From Clostridiaceae bacterium (GTDB lineage Bacteria > Bacillota > Clostridia > Peptostreptococcales > Natronincolaceae), in contig JAFIFG010000116.1 of the NCBI GenBank assembly GCA_020832135.1, positions 1 through 55,539 of the forward strand: a DNA stretch of 55,539 nucleotides, written 5' to 3'. The position numbers and the translations under genes are program-made. How positions within the stretch are numbered: the first letter of the stretch is position 1; each line of letters opens with the position of its first letter. Under the pieces are notes generated by a model, which was given only the letters and a program-made list of their open reading frames with translations, was not told the DNA's origin and searched no databases. This document shows, piece by piece, positions 33,554 to 42,545 of this stretch.

Positions 33554-34965
33554 TAAAAAAATCTATCTTTTTAAAGCTCCTAGCTCTATTTTTATTATTT
33601 ACCACAAGCATTATAGGCATCTTCTGGCTTCTGCATAGTCAATTTTTTTATGGTTATTATATGCAACAGAAAATCAACACCATGACTGAGTATAGTGAAG
33701 AATTACAGTATTTAATGGGGGATGATTTGCTAACTCAGGAGGGTCGGGATACTCTGGAAATGGTGGCGGATCAGATTCACGGTAGAGTTGTGCTTTTGGA
33801 CTATGATGAAAATATTCTTCACTATGAAGGTAGTATACGAATGGCTCGAGCCAGTAGAGTTCCTCAAGAAGCTTTACAGGAAGCTAAGAGGGGAAGCATA
33901 CAAACCTATAAAATTGTTGGTGCCAACAGTCCAGTAGAAATATTGGCAGTTTTAATTCCTATGGAGAATTATATTTATTTATTCCAAACGCCCCTACAGC
34001 CTATTGAGGAGGCAATTACTATTACAAGAAGCTTTACCTTTTACCTTTTGATTATAGCTTTTTTCATTGCTATGGTCCTATCGTGGATTTTTTCTAAAAC
34101 CATCACCAAGCCCTTAATCAAGTTGAATCATGTTGCTGCTAAGATGGCTTCCTTGGACTTTAATGAAAAGTGGCAGGAGAAACGGCAGGATGAAATAGGT
34201 GATTTAGGTAAAACCTTGAATTTTTTGACAGAGAAGCTCAGCAGTACCATCCATGAGCTACAACAGGAGCTTAAAAAAGAAAAAAACCTAGAACAAATGC
34301 GTAAGCAATTTATAGCCAATGTCTCTCATGAGCTTCAAACACCCATTGCTTTAATTAGTGGTTATACAGAAGCTTTGCAGGATGGTATTGTATCTGACAA
34401 AGAGGAGGTAAAGGCCTATCTTCAAATCATTGAAGGCGAAACCTATAGAATAAGCAATCTTGTTAAGGATTTATTAGATCTAAGTCAGCTACAGTCTGGT
34501 AGCTTTAAAGTAAAAGTTGAAACCGTCGATATCCTTTCCTTAATAGACAGTACCATCGATAAGTTTCAACTGCTGACCCAAGAAAAAAAAATCAAGCTAT
34601 TTTTACAGTCCTCTATATCTGAAGTTTTCGTATTTGGAGATGAATATCGTATTCAACAGGTGTTAACAAATATAACACAAAACGCCATCAACAATTGTAA
34701 TCCTGAGGGTAGCATCATCTATAGGGTTTTTGAAGAGGTAGATAACATTCTAATTGAGATATACAATGAAGGTCCTCCTATACCTGAAAAAGAATTGCCC
34801 TTTATATGGGAGAGCTTTTATAAGGTAAAAGAAAATAGAAAAGGAACAGGTTTAGGCTTAGCTATTGTAAAAAATGTTTTAGAATTACATCAAAGTAATT
34901 ATGGTGTTATTAATAAAAAGAATGGTGTGTCCTTTTATTTTACTTTACAAAAAAGTTTCAACTAG
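33550..34965 (+). CDS. Membrane sensor histidine kinase with HAMP domain
   Basis: The 471-residue kinase has a first helix (LLALFLLFTTSIIGIFWLL), an extracytoplasmic sensor of about 135 residues, a second helix (FTFYLLIIAFFIAMVLSWIF), a HAMP linker (SKTITKPLIKLNHVAAKM) and HisKA with NVSHELQTPIALISGY. The residue after HEL is Gln instead of the usual Arg, without loss of the phospho-His. HATPase motifs NITQNAINNC, NEGPPI and GTGLGLAIVK are present. The sensor region matches no family I recognise. It partners the regulator before it; the small exported protein behind it is likely part of the same response. Confidence 0.9.
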   Translation: MIKKSIFLKLLALFLLFTTSIIGIFWLLHSQFFYGYYMQQKINTMTEYSEELQYLMGDDLLTQEGRDTLEMVADQIHGRVVLLDYDENILHYEGSIRMARASRVPQEALQEAKRGSIQTYKIVGANSPVEILAVLIPMENYIYLFQTPLQPIEEAITITRSFTFYLLIIAFFIAMVLSWIFSKTITKPLIKLNHVAAKMASLDFNEKWQEKRQDEIGDLGKTLNFLTEKLSSTIHELQQELKKEKNLEQMRKQFIANVSHELQTPIALISGYTEALQDGIVSDKEEVKAYLQIIEGETYRISNLVKDLLDLSQLQSGSFKVKVETVDILSLIDSTIDKFQLLTQEKKIKLFLQSSISEVFVFGDEYRIQQVLTNITQNAINNCNPEGSIIYRVFEEVDNILIEIYNEGPPIPEKELPFIWESFYKVKENRKGTGLGLAIVKNVLELHQSNYGVINKKNGVSFYFTLQKSFN

Positions 34966-35006
34966 TTGTCACAAAACTGTCACCTCTTCTGTTTACAATA
35001 TAATTG
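34966..35006 (+). promoter_or_regulatory. Direct repeats and -10 box of the exported protein gene
   Basis: TTGTCACAAAA (34966-34976) and CTGTCACCTCT (34977-34987) are 11-bp tandem repeats like those before the response regulator. TATAAT follows at about 34999. The placement fits activation by the adjacent OmpR-type regulator. Confidence 0.6.
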
Positions 35007-35041
35007 TAGTACAAAACATATAAAAAAAGGAGAGGATTATG

Positions 35042-35509
35042 ATGAAAAAGAGACTTATGACCACAGCAGCAACGATAGGTTTGGTAGGATTAATGGTGAC
35101 ACCTGTTTTTGCTAATGAAGCCGTTGAAGCAAAAAACAACTTTAGTTGGGGGCAAGACCAAAGGACTACAATAGAAATGGTGGCAGAAAAAGCAAATGTA
35201 CCTCTAGAGGTCTTATTAGAAGAGAAGCTAGGATCCAGTTGTTTTGAAGTGTTCACCGACCACGGTATTACTTTAGAGGATATTGAAGAAATGAAGCTAA
35301 AAGAGAGATTCGCCACAGTTGAGGCTGCAGTGGAAGGTGGAAAAATTACAGCAGAAGAAGCAGCATCTATTAAAGAAAAGCTTGCTGATTATGGTTTTCT
35401 TCTAGATGGTCAGGGACCTCATCAAGGTAATCGTCAAGGAGTAAAAATAGCCAGACAATTAAATCTACAAAGAAACACTGGAGGTAGAGGACCAAGGACT
35501 GCTAGATAA
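35042..35509 (+). CDS. Exported small protein downstream of the two-component pair (DUF2680-like)
   Basis: The protein has about 155 residues. ATG 35042 has better spacing to AAGGAGAGG than ATG 35039. A signal peptide (MKKRLMTTAATIGLVGLMVT, cut after VFA) is followed by a helical chain: TTIEMVAEKANVPLEVLLEE, a Cys in LGSSCFEVF, and EGGKITAEEAASIKEKLADYG near the end, resembling DUF2680-type exported proteins. The tail is basic and rich in Gly, Gln and Arg. The promoter repeats place it under the regulator at 32876. It might be a periplasmic sensor or stress protein for the envelope; this is inference. Confidence 0.72.
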   Translation: MKKRLMTTAATIGLVGLMVTPVFANEAVEAKNNFSWGQDQRTTIEMVAEKANVPLEVLLEEKLGSSCFEVFTDHGITLEDIEEMKLKERFATVEAAVEGGKITAEEAASIKEKLADYGFLLDGQGPHQGNRQGVKIARQLNLQRNTGGRGPRTAR

Positions 35510-35553
35510 GTCTCCGCTATCAAGGAAGGTGTTGGGATCATAAATAGCATCTC

Positions 35554-35590
35554 AAATGCAGGGTAGTGATTTTCATTCCCTGCATTTTTC
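35554..35590 (+). terminator. Terminator of the exported protein gene
   Basis: AAATGCAGGG (35554-35563) pairs perfectly with CCCTGCATTT (35578-35587), followed by TTTC. Confidence 0.85.
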
Positions 35591-35929
35591 ATACCTTTCA
35601 CCAATTGATACCCTTTTATATTGTCTAACTCTAACCTGAAACGTATAGGAAGTATTAATGACTGTAGTTGCTGAAATCAGGAGTCCTTTAGATATAAATC
35701 AGTAGATATTTAGAAAAAAGAATTTATATTGATGATTCTTTATACGATTAATATGATTGTATACTTACGGTTAGAGATCAAGTTATACTATTTACAGACA
35801 TTCATGATTTTACATTTGTTAAAGCAGAGATTTAATAAGATGAGGGGATAGATAAGAGGGATTTTCTATTTATTCTGCCAAATAATATCATCTTTCTATC
35901 AAAATCCATGTGGAAATAACCATATAGAT

Positions 35930-36000
35930 AAAAAATAGATCCCTTAGATCTGTTTTTTATCTATATGCACTCTTTGTGTGCATACGTATGGTGCGGCGGA
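35930..36000 (+). repeat. Repeat block: terminator-like hairpin plus GCACTCTTTGTGTGC segment
   Basis: A hairpin with A and T runs (about 35930-35957, GATC...GATC stem) is followed by GCACTCTTTGTGTGC and a CATACGTATG palindrome, ending TGGTGCGGCGGAAG. The GCAC segment matches 17650-17681 almost base for base. The last 14 bases match the 3' end of the neighbouring tRNA-Leu (TGGTGCCGCGGAAG, read on this strand) with one change. Confidence 0.55.
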
Positions 36001-36316
36001 AGTAGTTGCAGGCTATTGTAATACAAATACTTAAATTTTAATATTAACTTTCAAAAAGGATAGTGGGACTTAGAATAAAATATAAGTAAAGTAGGGGTAA
36101 ATACCCCTACTTTACCCCTATGTCAATTTTTTATTACTTATATAATTGATGATAATTGTTTGATGAAGTCGTGAAATTATTGGAAATACAAGTACAGTTG
36201 ATTATAATTTATATAACTATTTGTAGTTCGTAAGACTACGAATCAGAAGGTATATAAACTATTAGAGGTATGCTAAAGGCTAAAATACATAGAGATAATC
36301 ATAATAAAATTACAAA

Positions 36317-36532
36317 TGGGTGGCATTGCCACCCACCCAAAAGTTGTATTTAATTATGTGTAGTTATAGAATGTTACTAAAAGATTTATAGTTCCCTATA
36401 TTTCAACGTTTTAATATGATTATACGATACATTTTGATACAGTTCAAGTTGTTATGATAAACCTGTGAAATAAACGGCTCATGTGGAGATAACTAGATAA
36501 ATAGAAAAAATAGACCCTCGGGTCTATTTTTT
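36317..36532 (+). ncRNA. Candidate structured RNA, copy B, with terminator
   Basis: It opens with a perfect hairpin (GGGTGGC-ATT-GCCACCC, 36318-36334), passes a variable part, and then a core from about 36390 to 36487 nearly identical to copy A (17750-17845), including ATATTTCAACGTTTTA and AACGGCTCATGTGGAG. A strong terminator follows at once. No ORF spans it. Two copies with matching order but different flanks suggest an RNA element or a mobile repeat; the family is not recognised. Confidence 0.45.
36505..36532 (+). terminator. Terminator behind repeat copy B
   Basis: TAGACCC (36511-36517) and GGGTCTA (36520-36526), extended by six A and six T on the two sides, form a bidirectional terminator between copy B and the minus-strand tRNA-Leu. 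Confidence 0.8.
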
Positions 36533-36562
36533 GTCTATATATTTTCTTAGTGTGGTTATTAT

Positions 36563-36649
36563 TGGTGCCGCGGAAGGGAATCGAACCCCCACGATGTTAC
36601 CATCGGCAGATTTTGAGTCTGCTGCGTCTGCCAGTTCCGCCACCGCGGC
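36563..36649 (-). tRNA. tRNA-Leu (anticodon CAA)
   Basis: On the minus strand, acceptor GCCGCGG (36649-36643) pairs with CCGCGGC, followed by A and an encoded CCA (ending 36563). The anticodon arm is GCAGA-CTCAAAA-TCTGC, giving CAA for UUG codons. A long variable arm (CGATGGTAACATCG) marks a class II tRNA, and the T arm is GGGGG-TTCGATT-CCC. The gene is 87 nt including CCA. The terminator at 36505-36532 lies behind it. Confidence 0.96.
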
Positions 36650-36808
36650 AAATTAAATTATTGAGCTACAAAAGATATATTATCATATATTAATTTGAAA
36701 GTCAATAGTTGTATTAGAATAAATTACAACTATGAAGGTCATTACATCTTTGGTATAATGGAAGTATCGTGAATTATGTAAACCTGAATACTGGAAAGGG
36801 GGATGACT

Positions 36809-37774
36809 ATGGATCCGATATCCCATGGTATTATTGGATTAGGGATATATAGTCTACAAAATACACCTACCCTAAGTAGTGCTGCCTGCTTAGCAGCGAT
36901 CCTGGGTAGTGTTTCACCTGATTTTGATATTATAGCAAGAATAAAGGGTGATTATGTATATTTACACCACCATAGAGTAGAAAGCCATTCTATACCAGGA
37001 TTGGTCATTTTGTCTGGCCTTATAACTGCAGGTCTATCTCTTTTTTATAATGATTTTTCCTTCTATCAAGTTTTTTTATGGGCTTTTATAGGGGGGTTAT
37101 CCCATACATTGTTTGATTTATTTAACTCCTATGGTGTGGCATTATTATATCCCTTTAATCGTAAGAAATACTCCCTCAGTTTATTGATGATCTATGACCC
37201 TGTATTTATGACATTATCGTTGTATAGTACCTTTTTCGGTAGAAAAAGCATTGTCCAATATTATATCATGGCGACGATAGCACTGTTTTACCTTACCTAT
37301 AGGTATATAGACAGAAAAAGGTTAGGAATTAAATTAATGCAGGTATACAAAAAGAAATATATAGTGAAAAAAATAAATGTTATGCCTTCGGATTTTAATT
37401 TAATGAAGTGGGACTACATCATAGATACAGATAGTCATTATATTGTAGGAGAAATGAATAGCCTCACCAGTAAAGTTAATGCTATAAAAAGTCTTGAAAA
37501 GGTGATGGCACCTATTATTGAAAAATCATTAAAAAATCAATTAGGTATGTATTTTGAAAACTTCACCCCTATATTTCATGTGGATTTAATACAAGAGAAA
37601 GAAAGATTCATCGTCACTATGACGGATTTAAGATATCGTATGAAAAATGAATTTAAACATCATGCTATCTTTTACTATGATGAGGATGAAAGTCTTAAGA
37701 AAAGTATATTTCATCCCTTTAGCAAAAACAACGTTATAGAAGTATATACGAAAGAATCAGCAGATGCCAGATAA
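36809..37774 (+). CDS. YdjM/DUF457-type membrane-bound metal-dependent hydrolase
   Basis: The chain has 321 residues. ATG 36809 lies 6 bp after AAAGGGGG. It begins MDPISHGIIGLGIYSL, as in the YdjM family, with conserved metal-type residues in SVSPDFDI, HHHRVESHS and GGLSHTLFDLFNSYG, set among four or five hydrophobic helices (residues 1-165). The C-terminal 150 residues are soluble and not of a known type. Family members are annotated as inner-membrane metal-dependent hydrolases, but their substrates are not established. Confidence 0.85.
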   Translation: MDPISHGIIGLGIYSLQNTPTLSSAACLAAILGSVSPDFDIIARIKGDYVYLHHHRVESHSIPGLVILSGLITAGLSLFYNDFSFYQVFLWAFIGGLSHTLFDLFNSYGVALLYPFNRKKYSLSLLMIYDPVFMTLSLYSTFFGRKSIVQYYIMATIALFYLTYRYIDRKRLGIKLMQVYKKKYIVKKINVMPSDFNLMKWDYIIDTDSHYIVGEMNSLTSKVNAIKSLEKVMAPIIEKSLKNQLGMYFENFTPIFHVDLIQEKERFIVTMTDLRYRMKNEFKHHAIFYYDEDESLKKSIFHPFSKNNVIEVYTKESADAR

Positions 37775-37800
37775 TAATTTGGTATCTGCTGGTTTTATTT
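37758..37800 (+). terminator. Terminator overlapping the end of the YdjM-like gene
   Basis: CAGCAGAT-CCA (37758-37769) pairs with TGG-ATCTGCTG (37780-37791), followed by GTTTTATTTT. The left arm lies within the last codons. Confidence 0.7.
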
Positions 37801-37869
37801 TATGTTAAAATAAATAAGGAACAAAATAAATTATTTTACGTCTAATAAATTAGGAAACAGGGGAAGGGA

Positions 37870-38466
37870 GTGGAACCTTTGGACCATGATGAGAAGACTT
37901 TAATTGAGAAGTCTCAAAAAGGTGATGTAGAAAGCTTTGAAATACTAATCACCTCTTATCAAAAAACAGCCTTTAATATAGCCTATCGCATGCTGGGAAA
38001 TTTTGAGGATGCCAATGATATAACTCAGGAGGCATTCATAAAGGTTTATAAATCAATAGATAAATTTAAAGGTGAAAGTAGCTTTACAACATGGCTTTAT
38101 GCCATTGTTAACAATATCTGTCTAGATTTCCTGAGGAAAAAGAAAAAAATAAAAATTATCTCTATAGATAAGTCTCAGGGGAATGAAAATTATCAAAGGG
38201 AAATTCCTGATGAAACCAATACTCCAGAGGTTTTATTTGAAAAAAAGGAAGTAAGAAGAACTGTACAGGATGCCATTAATCAACTTAAGGATGAACATAG
38301 GACTATTATTATCTTAAGAGATATACAAGGTTTTAGTTACGAGGAAATAGCAGAAATTCTAGACATATCCACAGGGACAGTCAAATCTAGAATAAGTAGA
38401 GCCAGAAGGAGCCTTAAAGTAATAATAGGTAACGGACTAAAGGTAACTACTGGAGAGGAGGGTTAG
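37870..38466 (+). CDS. ECF-family RNA polymerase sigma factor
   Basis: The product has 198 residues (GTG 37870; TTG 37879 has better spacing to GGGAAGGGAG). Sigma region 2 (MLGNFEDANDITQEAFIKVY, FTTWLYAIVNNICLDFLRKK) binds the -10 box and core enzyme. Region 4 (DEHRTIIILRDIQGFSYEEI, TGTVKSRISRARRSL) binds the -35 box. It resembles SigW-type sigma factors that answer envelope stress. The next gene, 1 bp away, encodes its membrane anti-sigma factor, which should hold it inactive until a signal arrives. Confidence 0.92.
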   Translation: MEPLDHDEKTLIEKSQKGDVESFEILITSYQKTAFNIAYRMLGNFEDANDITQEAFIKVYKSIDKFKGESSFTTWLYAIVNNICLDFLRKKKKIKIISIDKSQGNENYQREIPDETNTPEVLFEKKEVRRTVQDAINQLKDEHRTIIILRDIQGFSYEEIAEILDISTGTVKSRISRARRSLKVIIGNGLKVTTGEEG

Positions 38467-38467
38467 G

Positions 38468-39712
38468 ATGAATTGTAAGGATTTTGAGAATACTATATCA
38501 CTTTATATAGATGATGTACTGGATGAAAAAGAAAAGCAAAGCTTTGAAGAACATCTTCATCAGTGTGAAGCATGTAGAGAAGAGTATAGTAATTTTCAAA
38601 TTTTAATAGATACGATTGGAGAAATCCAAGAAGTGGAGCTTCCGGAGGATTTTCAGGAACAGCTGGGACAAAAGCTAAGAAAAGAAAAAGCAAATAAAAG
38701 TAAAGCCACTTCAAAATGGAAAATTATTGGCGGTGTTGCAGCCGCACTGTTTATAACTGTTGTATCAGCTACTATGCTACCTAATTTATCTTCTGATAAG
38801 AGCACTCTAGAATCTATGGATTTTGTTGCAATGGATGGGGAGGAAGGTCCTAAATTACAGACCACAAGTACACATGATATAGCATATGTTGGTGATGAAG
38901 GCCATGGGGGAGCTAGAAATTTTGAAAATCGCCAATTAATAGACGAATCAATGGAAGAAGCAGGAACTATCCAGTTACAAGAGGAATCTAAAGAAGTTTC
39001 AGATGTAGCTAGAAAAATCATTATGCGGGGTCGAGTGGCTATAGAGGTAGAGGATTTTGATAATGTTCATAGAAGGGTTATAGAAATTACAGAGGGGTAC
39101 AACGGATATATAGAGCAATCTGAAATATACTATAACTTTTTAGACCAAGAAAATCCTAATAATTCTTTAAGAAGTGCTAATATGCAATTAAGGATACCTA
39201 GTGATGATTTTTTAGATATATTCCATCAGATAAAATATTTAGGTATTGTCGTTGAAGAAAATACTTCTGGAGATGATATTACACGAACCTATATGGATAT
39301 AGAAAATCAACTGGAAAATCTAAAGATACAGGAAGAGAGATTAAGGGAAATTCTTAAAAAGGCAGAAGAGGTAGACGATTTATTAAGAATAGAAAATGAG
39401 TTAAATAGAATTAGAACCGAGATTAACATGTTGACAGGAAGACTTCAAAATTTTGATCAATTAGTGTCGATGTCTACGATTGACCTTCGGATTACACAAG
39501 TAAAGGATAAAGGACTACACATTCAGAGCATTCAAGAAGGTCTTTGGGATAGGGCGAAAAATAATTTTGTAGTTTCTATCAATAATATGGTTAGAGGATT
39601 TGAAAAAGTATTTATATCCATGTTCTTTCTGTTACCGTGGTTGATTTTGGTAACCTTTATAGGAGGACCTATAGGATACTATGTATATAAGAGAGGTTGG
39701 TTTAAAAGATGA
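38468..39712 (+). CDS. Membrane anti-sigma factor with zinc finger and DUF4349 domain
   Basis: The 414-residue protein has an N-terminal zinc-binding anti-sigma domain with HxxxCxxC (EHLHQCEACREEY, residues 28-40). A membrane helix follows (WKIIGGVAAALFITVVSATM), then an extracytoplasmic DUF4349 domain with a coiled coil (ENQLENLKIQEERLREILKK), and a last helix near the C-terminus (MFFLLPWLILVTFIGGPIGY). DUF4349 is common in Firmicute anti-sigma or stress-sensor proteins. The ATG lies 1 bp after the sigma gene stop codon. It should bind and silence the ECF sigma factor; its signal is unknown. Confidence 0.9.
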   Translation: MNCKDFENTISLYIDDVLDEKEKQSFEEHLHQCEACREEYSNFQILIDTIGEIQEVELPEDFQEQLGQKLRKEKANKSKATSKWKIIGGVAAALFITVVSATMLPNLSSDKSTLESMDFVAMDGEEGPKLQTTSTHDIAYVGDEGHGGARNFENRQLIDESMEEAGTIQLQEESKEVSDVARKIIMRGRVAIEVEDFDNVHRRVIEITEGYNGYIEQSEIYYNFLDQENPNNSLRSANMQLRIPSDDFLDIFHQIKYLGIVVEENTSGDDITRTYMDIENQLENLKIQEERLREILKKAEEVDDLLRIENELNRIRTEINMLTGRLQNFDQLVSMSTIDLRITQVKDKGLHIQSIQEGLWDRAKNNFVVSINNMVRGFEKVFISMFFLLPWLILVTFIGGPIGYYVYKRGWFKR

Positions 39713-39736
39713 GTTTAAGATACTCATCTTTTTTAT
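39704..39736 (+). terminator. Terminator of the sigma/anti-sigma operon
   Basis: AAAAGATGAG (39704-39713) pairs with CTCATCTTTT (39723-39732), followed by TTATTTT. It overlaps the stop codon of the anti-sigma gene. Confidence 0.82.
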
Positions 39737-39856
39737 TTTGCTGTAAATACTATTATGTAAGTAGCCATCAGTATACGGTAAACAAATAATGAATTTTACT
39801 ATATTGGGAATACATGTTAAAATATTGATTAAAACCGCAGGAGAGGAAGATTAGAG

Positions 39857-42532
39857 ATGGAAAAAGATCGTATTGTTATTATAGATGGAAATAGTTTAGT
39901 GAATAGAGCTTTTTATGCACTTCCACCACTTACCACAAAGGAAGGACAACATACCAATGCTATATATGGATTTATGACGATGCTTTTTAAAGTAATGGAG
40001 GATTATCATCCCCGTTATATAGGTGTGGCATTTGATCTAAAGGCTCCTACATTTAGACATAAGGAATACACAGAATATAAGGCAGGAAGAAAAAAAATGC
40101 CTCCAGAGCTTAGGGAGCAAATGGAACCTTTGAAGGAGGTACTAGATGCTTTAGGTATTTATAGAATTGAAATAGAAGGCTTTGAAGCCGATGATTTAAT
40201 AGGTACCTTATCAAAGTATTGTGAAGGCCAGGGTATGGAAAGCTTAATTGTAACGGGAGATAAAGATGCACTACAATTGGCCTCTCAGGATACCAAGATA
40301 TTGATTACCAAAAAAGGTATATCTAACTTAGAAATATATGATGATAAGAGAGTAGAAAAAGATTTTGAGGTGACTCCTCTGCAGTTTATAGATTTGAAGG
40401 GGTTAATGGGGGATAAGTCTGATAATATACCGGGTATCCCAGGTGTAGGTGAAAAAACTGCAACTAAATTATTAAAACAATTTGGCTCTGTGGAGAACTT
40501 AGTACAAAATACTCATGAGATTTCTGCAGCAAAGCTTAGAGAAAAGGTAGAGGCAAATGTAGAACAGGCCATCCTAAGTAAAAGATTAGCCACTATTGTA
40601 GTGGATGTGCCTGTAGAAATCAACATTGAAAACCTAGCAAAAAAAGAAATAGACAAAACAAAGGTACTGGAAATTTTTAAGAAATTTGAATTCAATACCT
40701 TAGTAAATAAAATTATAGCATCTGATAGTGGTGATGAAACATCTAGAGATAGGGAGCTTGATGTAGTTGAGGTAAAGGATATAGAGACATTAGAAAAGAT
40801 GCTACAGGATATTAAGGCCAGCAAAAAGATGATACTTAAATCCATGACGGAGGAAAAGAACATCGTAACCGACAAGTTCATTGCCATAGCTATAGCAACT
40901 AATGAAGATCAATTATATTACATAGAGCTAAAGGATTTTAAAGGGGAAGAAGTAATAGAGGGACTAAAGGAAGTACTGGAAGATGAGGCAATAGAGAAAA
41001 TTAGCCATAATATAAAAAAGGAAATAGTTTGTTTTTATGGTTACAATATAGAGATGAAAAATATAGCCTTTGACACTATGATTGGAGAATATTTAATTGA
41101 CCCTGCTAAAAGTAATTATAGCATTAAAGAAGTGGGGGGCCACTATTTTGGTGAAAACCTTTTAGATGAGGAAGAAGTAAAGGGTAAGGGAAAAAGCAAA
41201 TTAGAGAATATAGATATACCTCACGAAAAATTAAAGCATTATTTGACTCAACAGGTACATGTAATCTCTAGACTGGCCACTACAATCAAAGAAAAGCTAC
41301 AGGAATTAGAGTTAGAAGAATTATATAATGAAGTAGAACTACCCTTAACACAAGTGTTAGCTTCCATGGAATTTAGAGGAATTAAAGTCGATAAGCATAT
41401 GTTAGAGAAACTTAAAATAGAATTTAAAGATAAGGTAGATCTTCTTACGGGAGAAATTTATAATTTAGCTGGAACAGAATTTAATATAAACTCCCCAAAA
41501 CAGTTGGGGGAGGTACTGTTTGATAAATTGGGACTTCCACCTATAAAAAAGACCAAAACAGGGTATTCCACTAATGTGGAGGTACTGGAGAAGCTGCATG
41601 AAGAACATGATGTTATACCGAAAATTTTGGAATACAGGCAGGTGACAAAGCTAAAAAGCACCTACATAGATGGCCTGCTAAATATTATCAACCCTGTTAC
41701 CGATAGAATTCATTCTCATTTTAATCAAACAGTAACAACTACAGGAAGAATCTCCAGCACAGAACCAAATTTACAAAATATACCTATAAAATTGGAAATG
41801 GGAAGACAGTTGAGAAAGGTCTTTACAGCAGAAGAAAATCATAAGTTTGTAGATGCCGATTATTCTCAAATAGAACTAAGGGTATTAGCCCATATATCAG
41901 AGGATAAAAACCTTTTGGAGTCCTTTTTAAATGATGAAGATGTACATACAAGAACAGCCTCTGAAATATTTGACGTGCCAATTGAAGAGGTGACAGATGC
42001 CTTGAGAAGTAGTGCTAAGGCGGTAAACTTTGGCATTGTTTATGGCATAAGTGATTTTGGGCTAGGGGAAAATCTAAATATATCCAGGTATAAGGCAAAG
42101 CAATATATAGATAACTATCTTGAAAAATATGCCTCTGTAAAGGCATATATGGATAGAGCCATTAAGGATGCCAAAGAAAAGGGCTATGTGGTGACGATGC
42201 TAAATCGTAGAAGATACCTACCAGAAATTCATGCGCGGAACTTTAATGTTAGATCCTTTGGAGAGAGAATGGCCATGAATACACCTATACAGGGTAGTGC
42301 TGCTGATATTATAAAGGTAGCTATGGTGAAGGTATACAACAGACTTAAAGAAGAAAACCTAAAGGCACAATTAATTCTACAAGTACACGATGAATTGATT
42401 GTGGAAGTAGTTGAAGAAGAAGTAGAAAAGGTGTCTACCATTGTTAAGGAATCTATGGAGTCGGCGATGGACTTAAAAGTACCACTAAAAGTAGATCTAC
42501 AGTACGGAGATAATTGGTATGATACAAAGTAA
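39857..42532 (+). CDS. polA: DNA polymerase I
   Basis: This is a full-length 891-residue PolA. The N-terminal 5'-3' exonuclease (residues 1-290) shows IIDGNSLVNRAFYALPPL, EADDLIGTL, LIVTGDKDALQL and MGDKSDNIPGIPGVGEKTA. The middle domain (about 300-480) has the 3'-5' exonuclease fold but lacks its DEDD residues, as in Bacillus and clostridial enzymes, so it probably does not proofread. The polymerase domain (480-891) has DADYSQIELRVLAHIS (motif A), RSSAKAVNFGIVYGIS (motif B) and LQVHDELIVEV (motif C). It fills gaps and removes Okazaki primers. The start is ATG 39857 after AGGAGAGGAAG. Confidence 0.97.
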   Translation: MEKDRIVIIDGNSLVNRAFYALPPLTTKEGQHTNAIYGFMTMLFKVMEDYHPRYIGVAFDLKAPTFRHKEYTEYKAGRKKMPPELREQMEPLKEVLDALGIYRIEIEGFEADDLIGTLSKYCEGQGMESLIVTGDKDALQLASQDTKILITKKGISNLEIYDDKRVEKDFEVTPLQFIDLKGLMGDKSDNIPGIPGVGEKTATKLLKQFGSVENLVQNTHEISAAKLREKVEANVEQAILSKRLATIVVDVPVEINIENLAKKEIDKTKVLEIFKKFEFNTLVNKIIASDSGDETSRDRELDVVEVKDIETLEKMLQDIKASKKMILKSMTEEKNIVTDKFIAIAIATNEDQLYYIELKDFKGEEVIEGLKEVLEDEAIEKISHNIKKEIVCFYGYNIEMKNIAFDTMIGEYLIDPAKSNYSIKEVGGHYFGENLLDEEEVKGKGKSKLENIDIPHEKLKHYLTQQVHVISRLATTIKEKLQELELEELYNEVELPLTQVLASMEFRGIKVDKHMLEKLKIEFKDKVDLLTGEIYNLAGTEFNINSPKQLGEVLFDKLGLPPIKKTKTGYSTNVEVLEKLHEEHDVIPKILEYRQVTKLKSTYIDGLLNIINPVTDRIHSHFNQTVTTTGRISSTEPNLQNIPIKLEMGRQLRKVFTAEENHKFVDADYSQIELRVLAHISEDKNLLESFLNDEDVHTRTASEIFDVPIEEVTDALRSSAKAVNFGIVYGISDFGLGENLNISRYKAKQYIDNYLEKYASVKAYMDRAIKDAKEKGYVVTMLNRRRYLPEIHARNFNVRSFGERMAMNTPIQGSAADIIKVAMVKVYNRLKEENLKAQLILQVHDELIVEVVEEEVEKVSTIVKESMESAMDLKVPLKVDLQYGDNWYDTK

Positions 42533-42545
42533 GGAGACGGGAAGT

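Larger units (their letters stand above)
35510..36562. other. Long non-coding region with repeats
   Basis: More than 1 kb has no convincing protein gene. It contains the terminator at 35554, a short open stretch around 35725-35835 that reads like a decayed gene (ILTVRDQVILFTDIHDFTF, interrupted by stops), a repeat block (35930-36000), the repeat core of copy B with terminator, and the 3' side of tRNA-Leu. The 35870-35915 part resembles 30712-30760 (shared TTTATTCTGC...AAATAATAT). The 36000-36300 part shows nothing recognisable. Confidence 0.5.

Noticed and set aside
35725-35835. Protein gene reading ILTVRDQVILFTDIHDFTF
   Set aside because: The frame is interrupted by stops and has no start or ribosome site; at most a decayed fragment.
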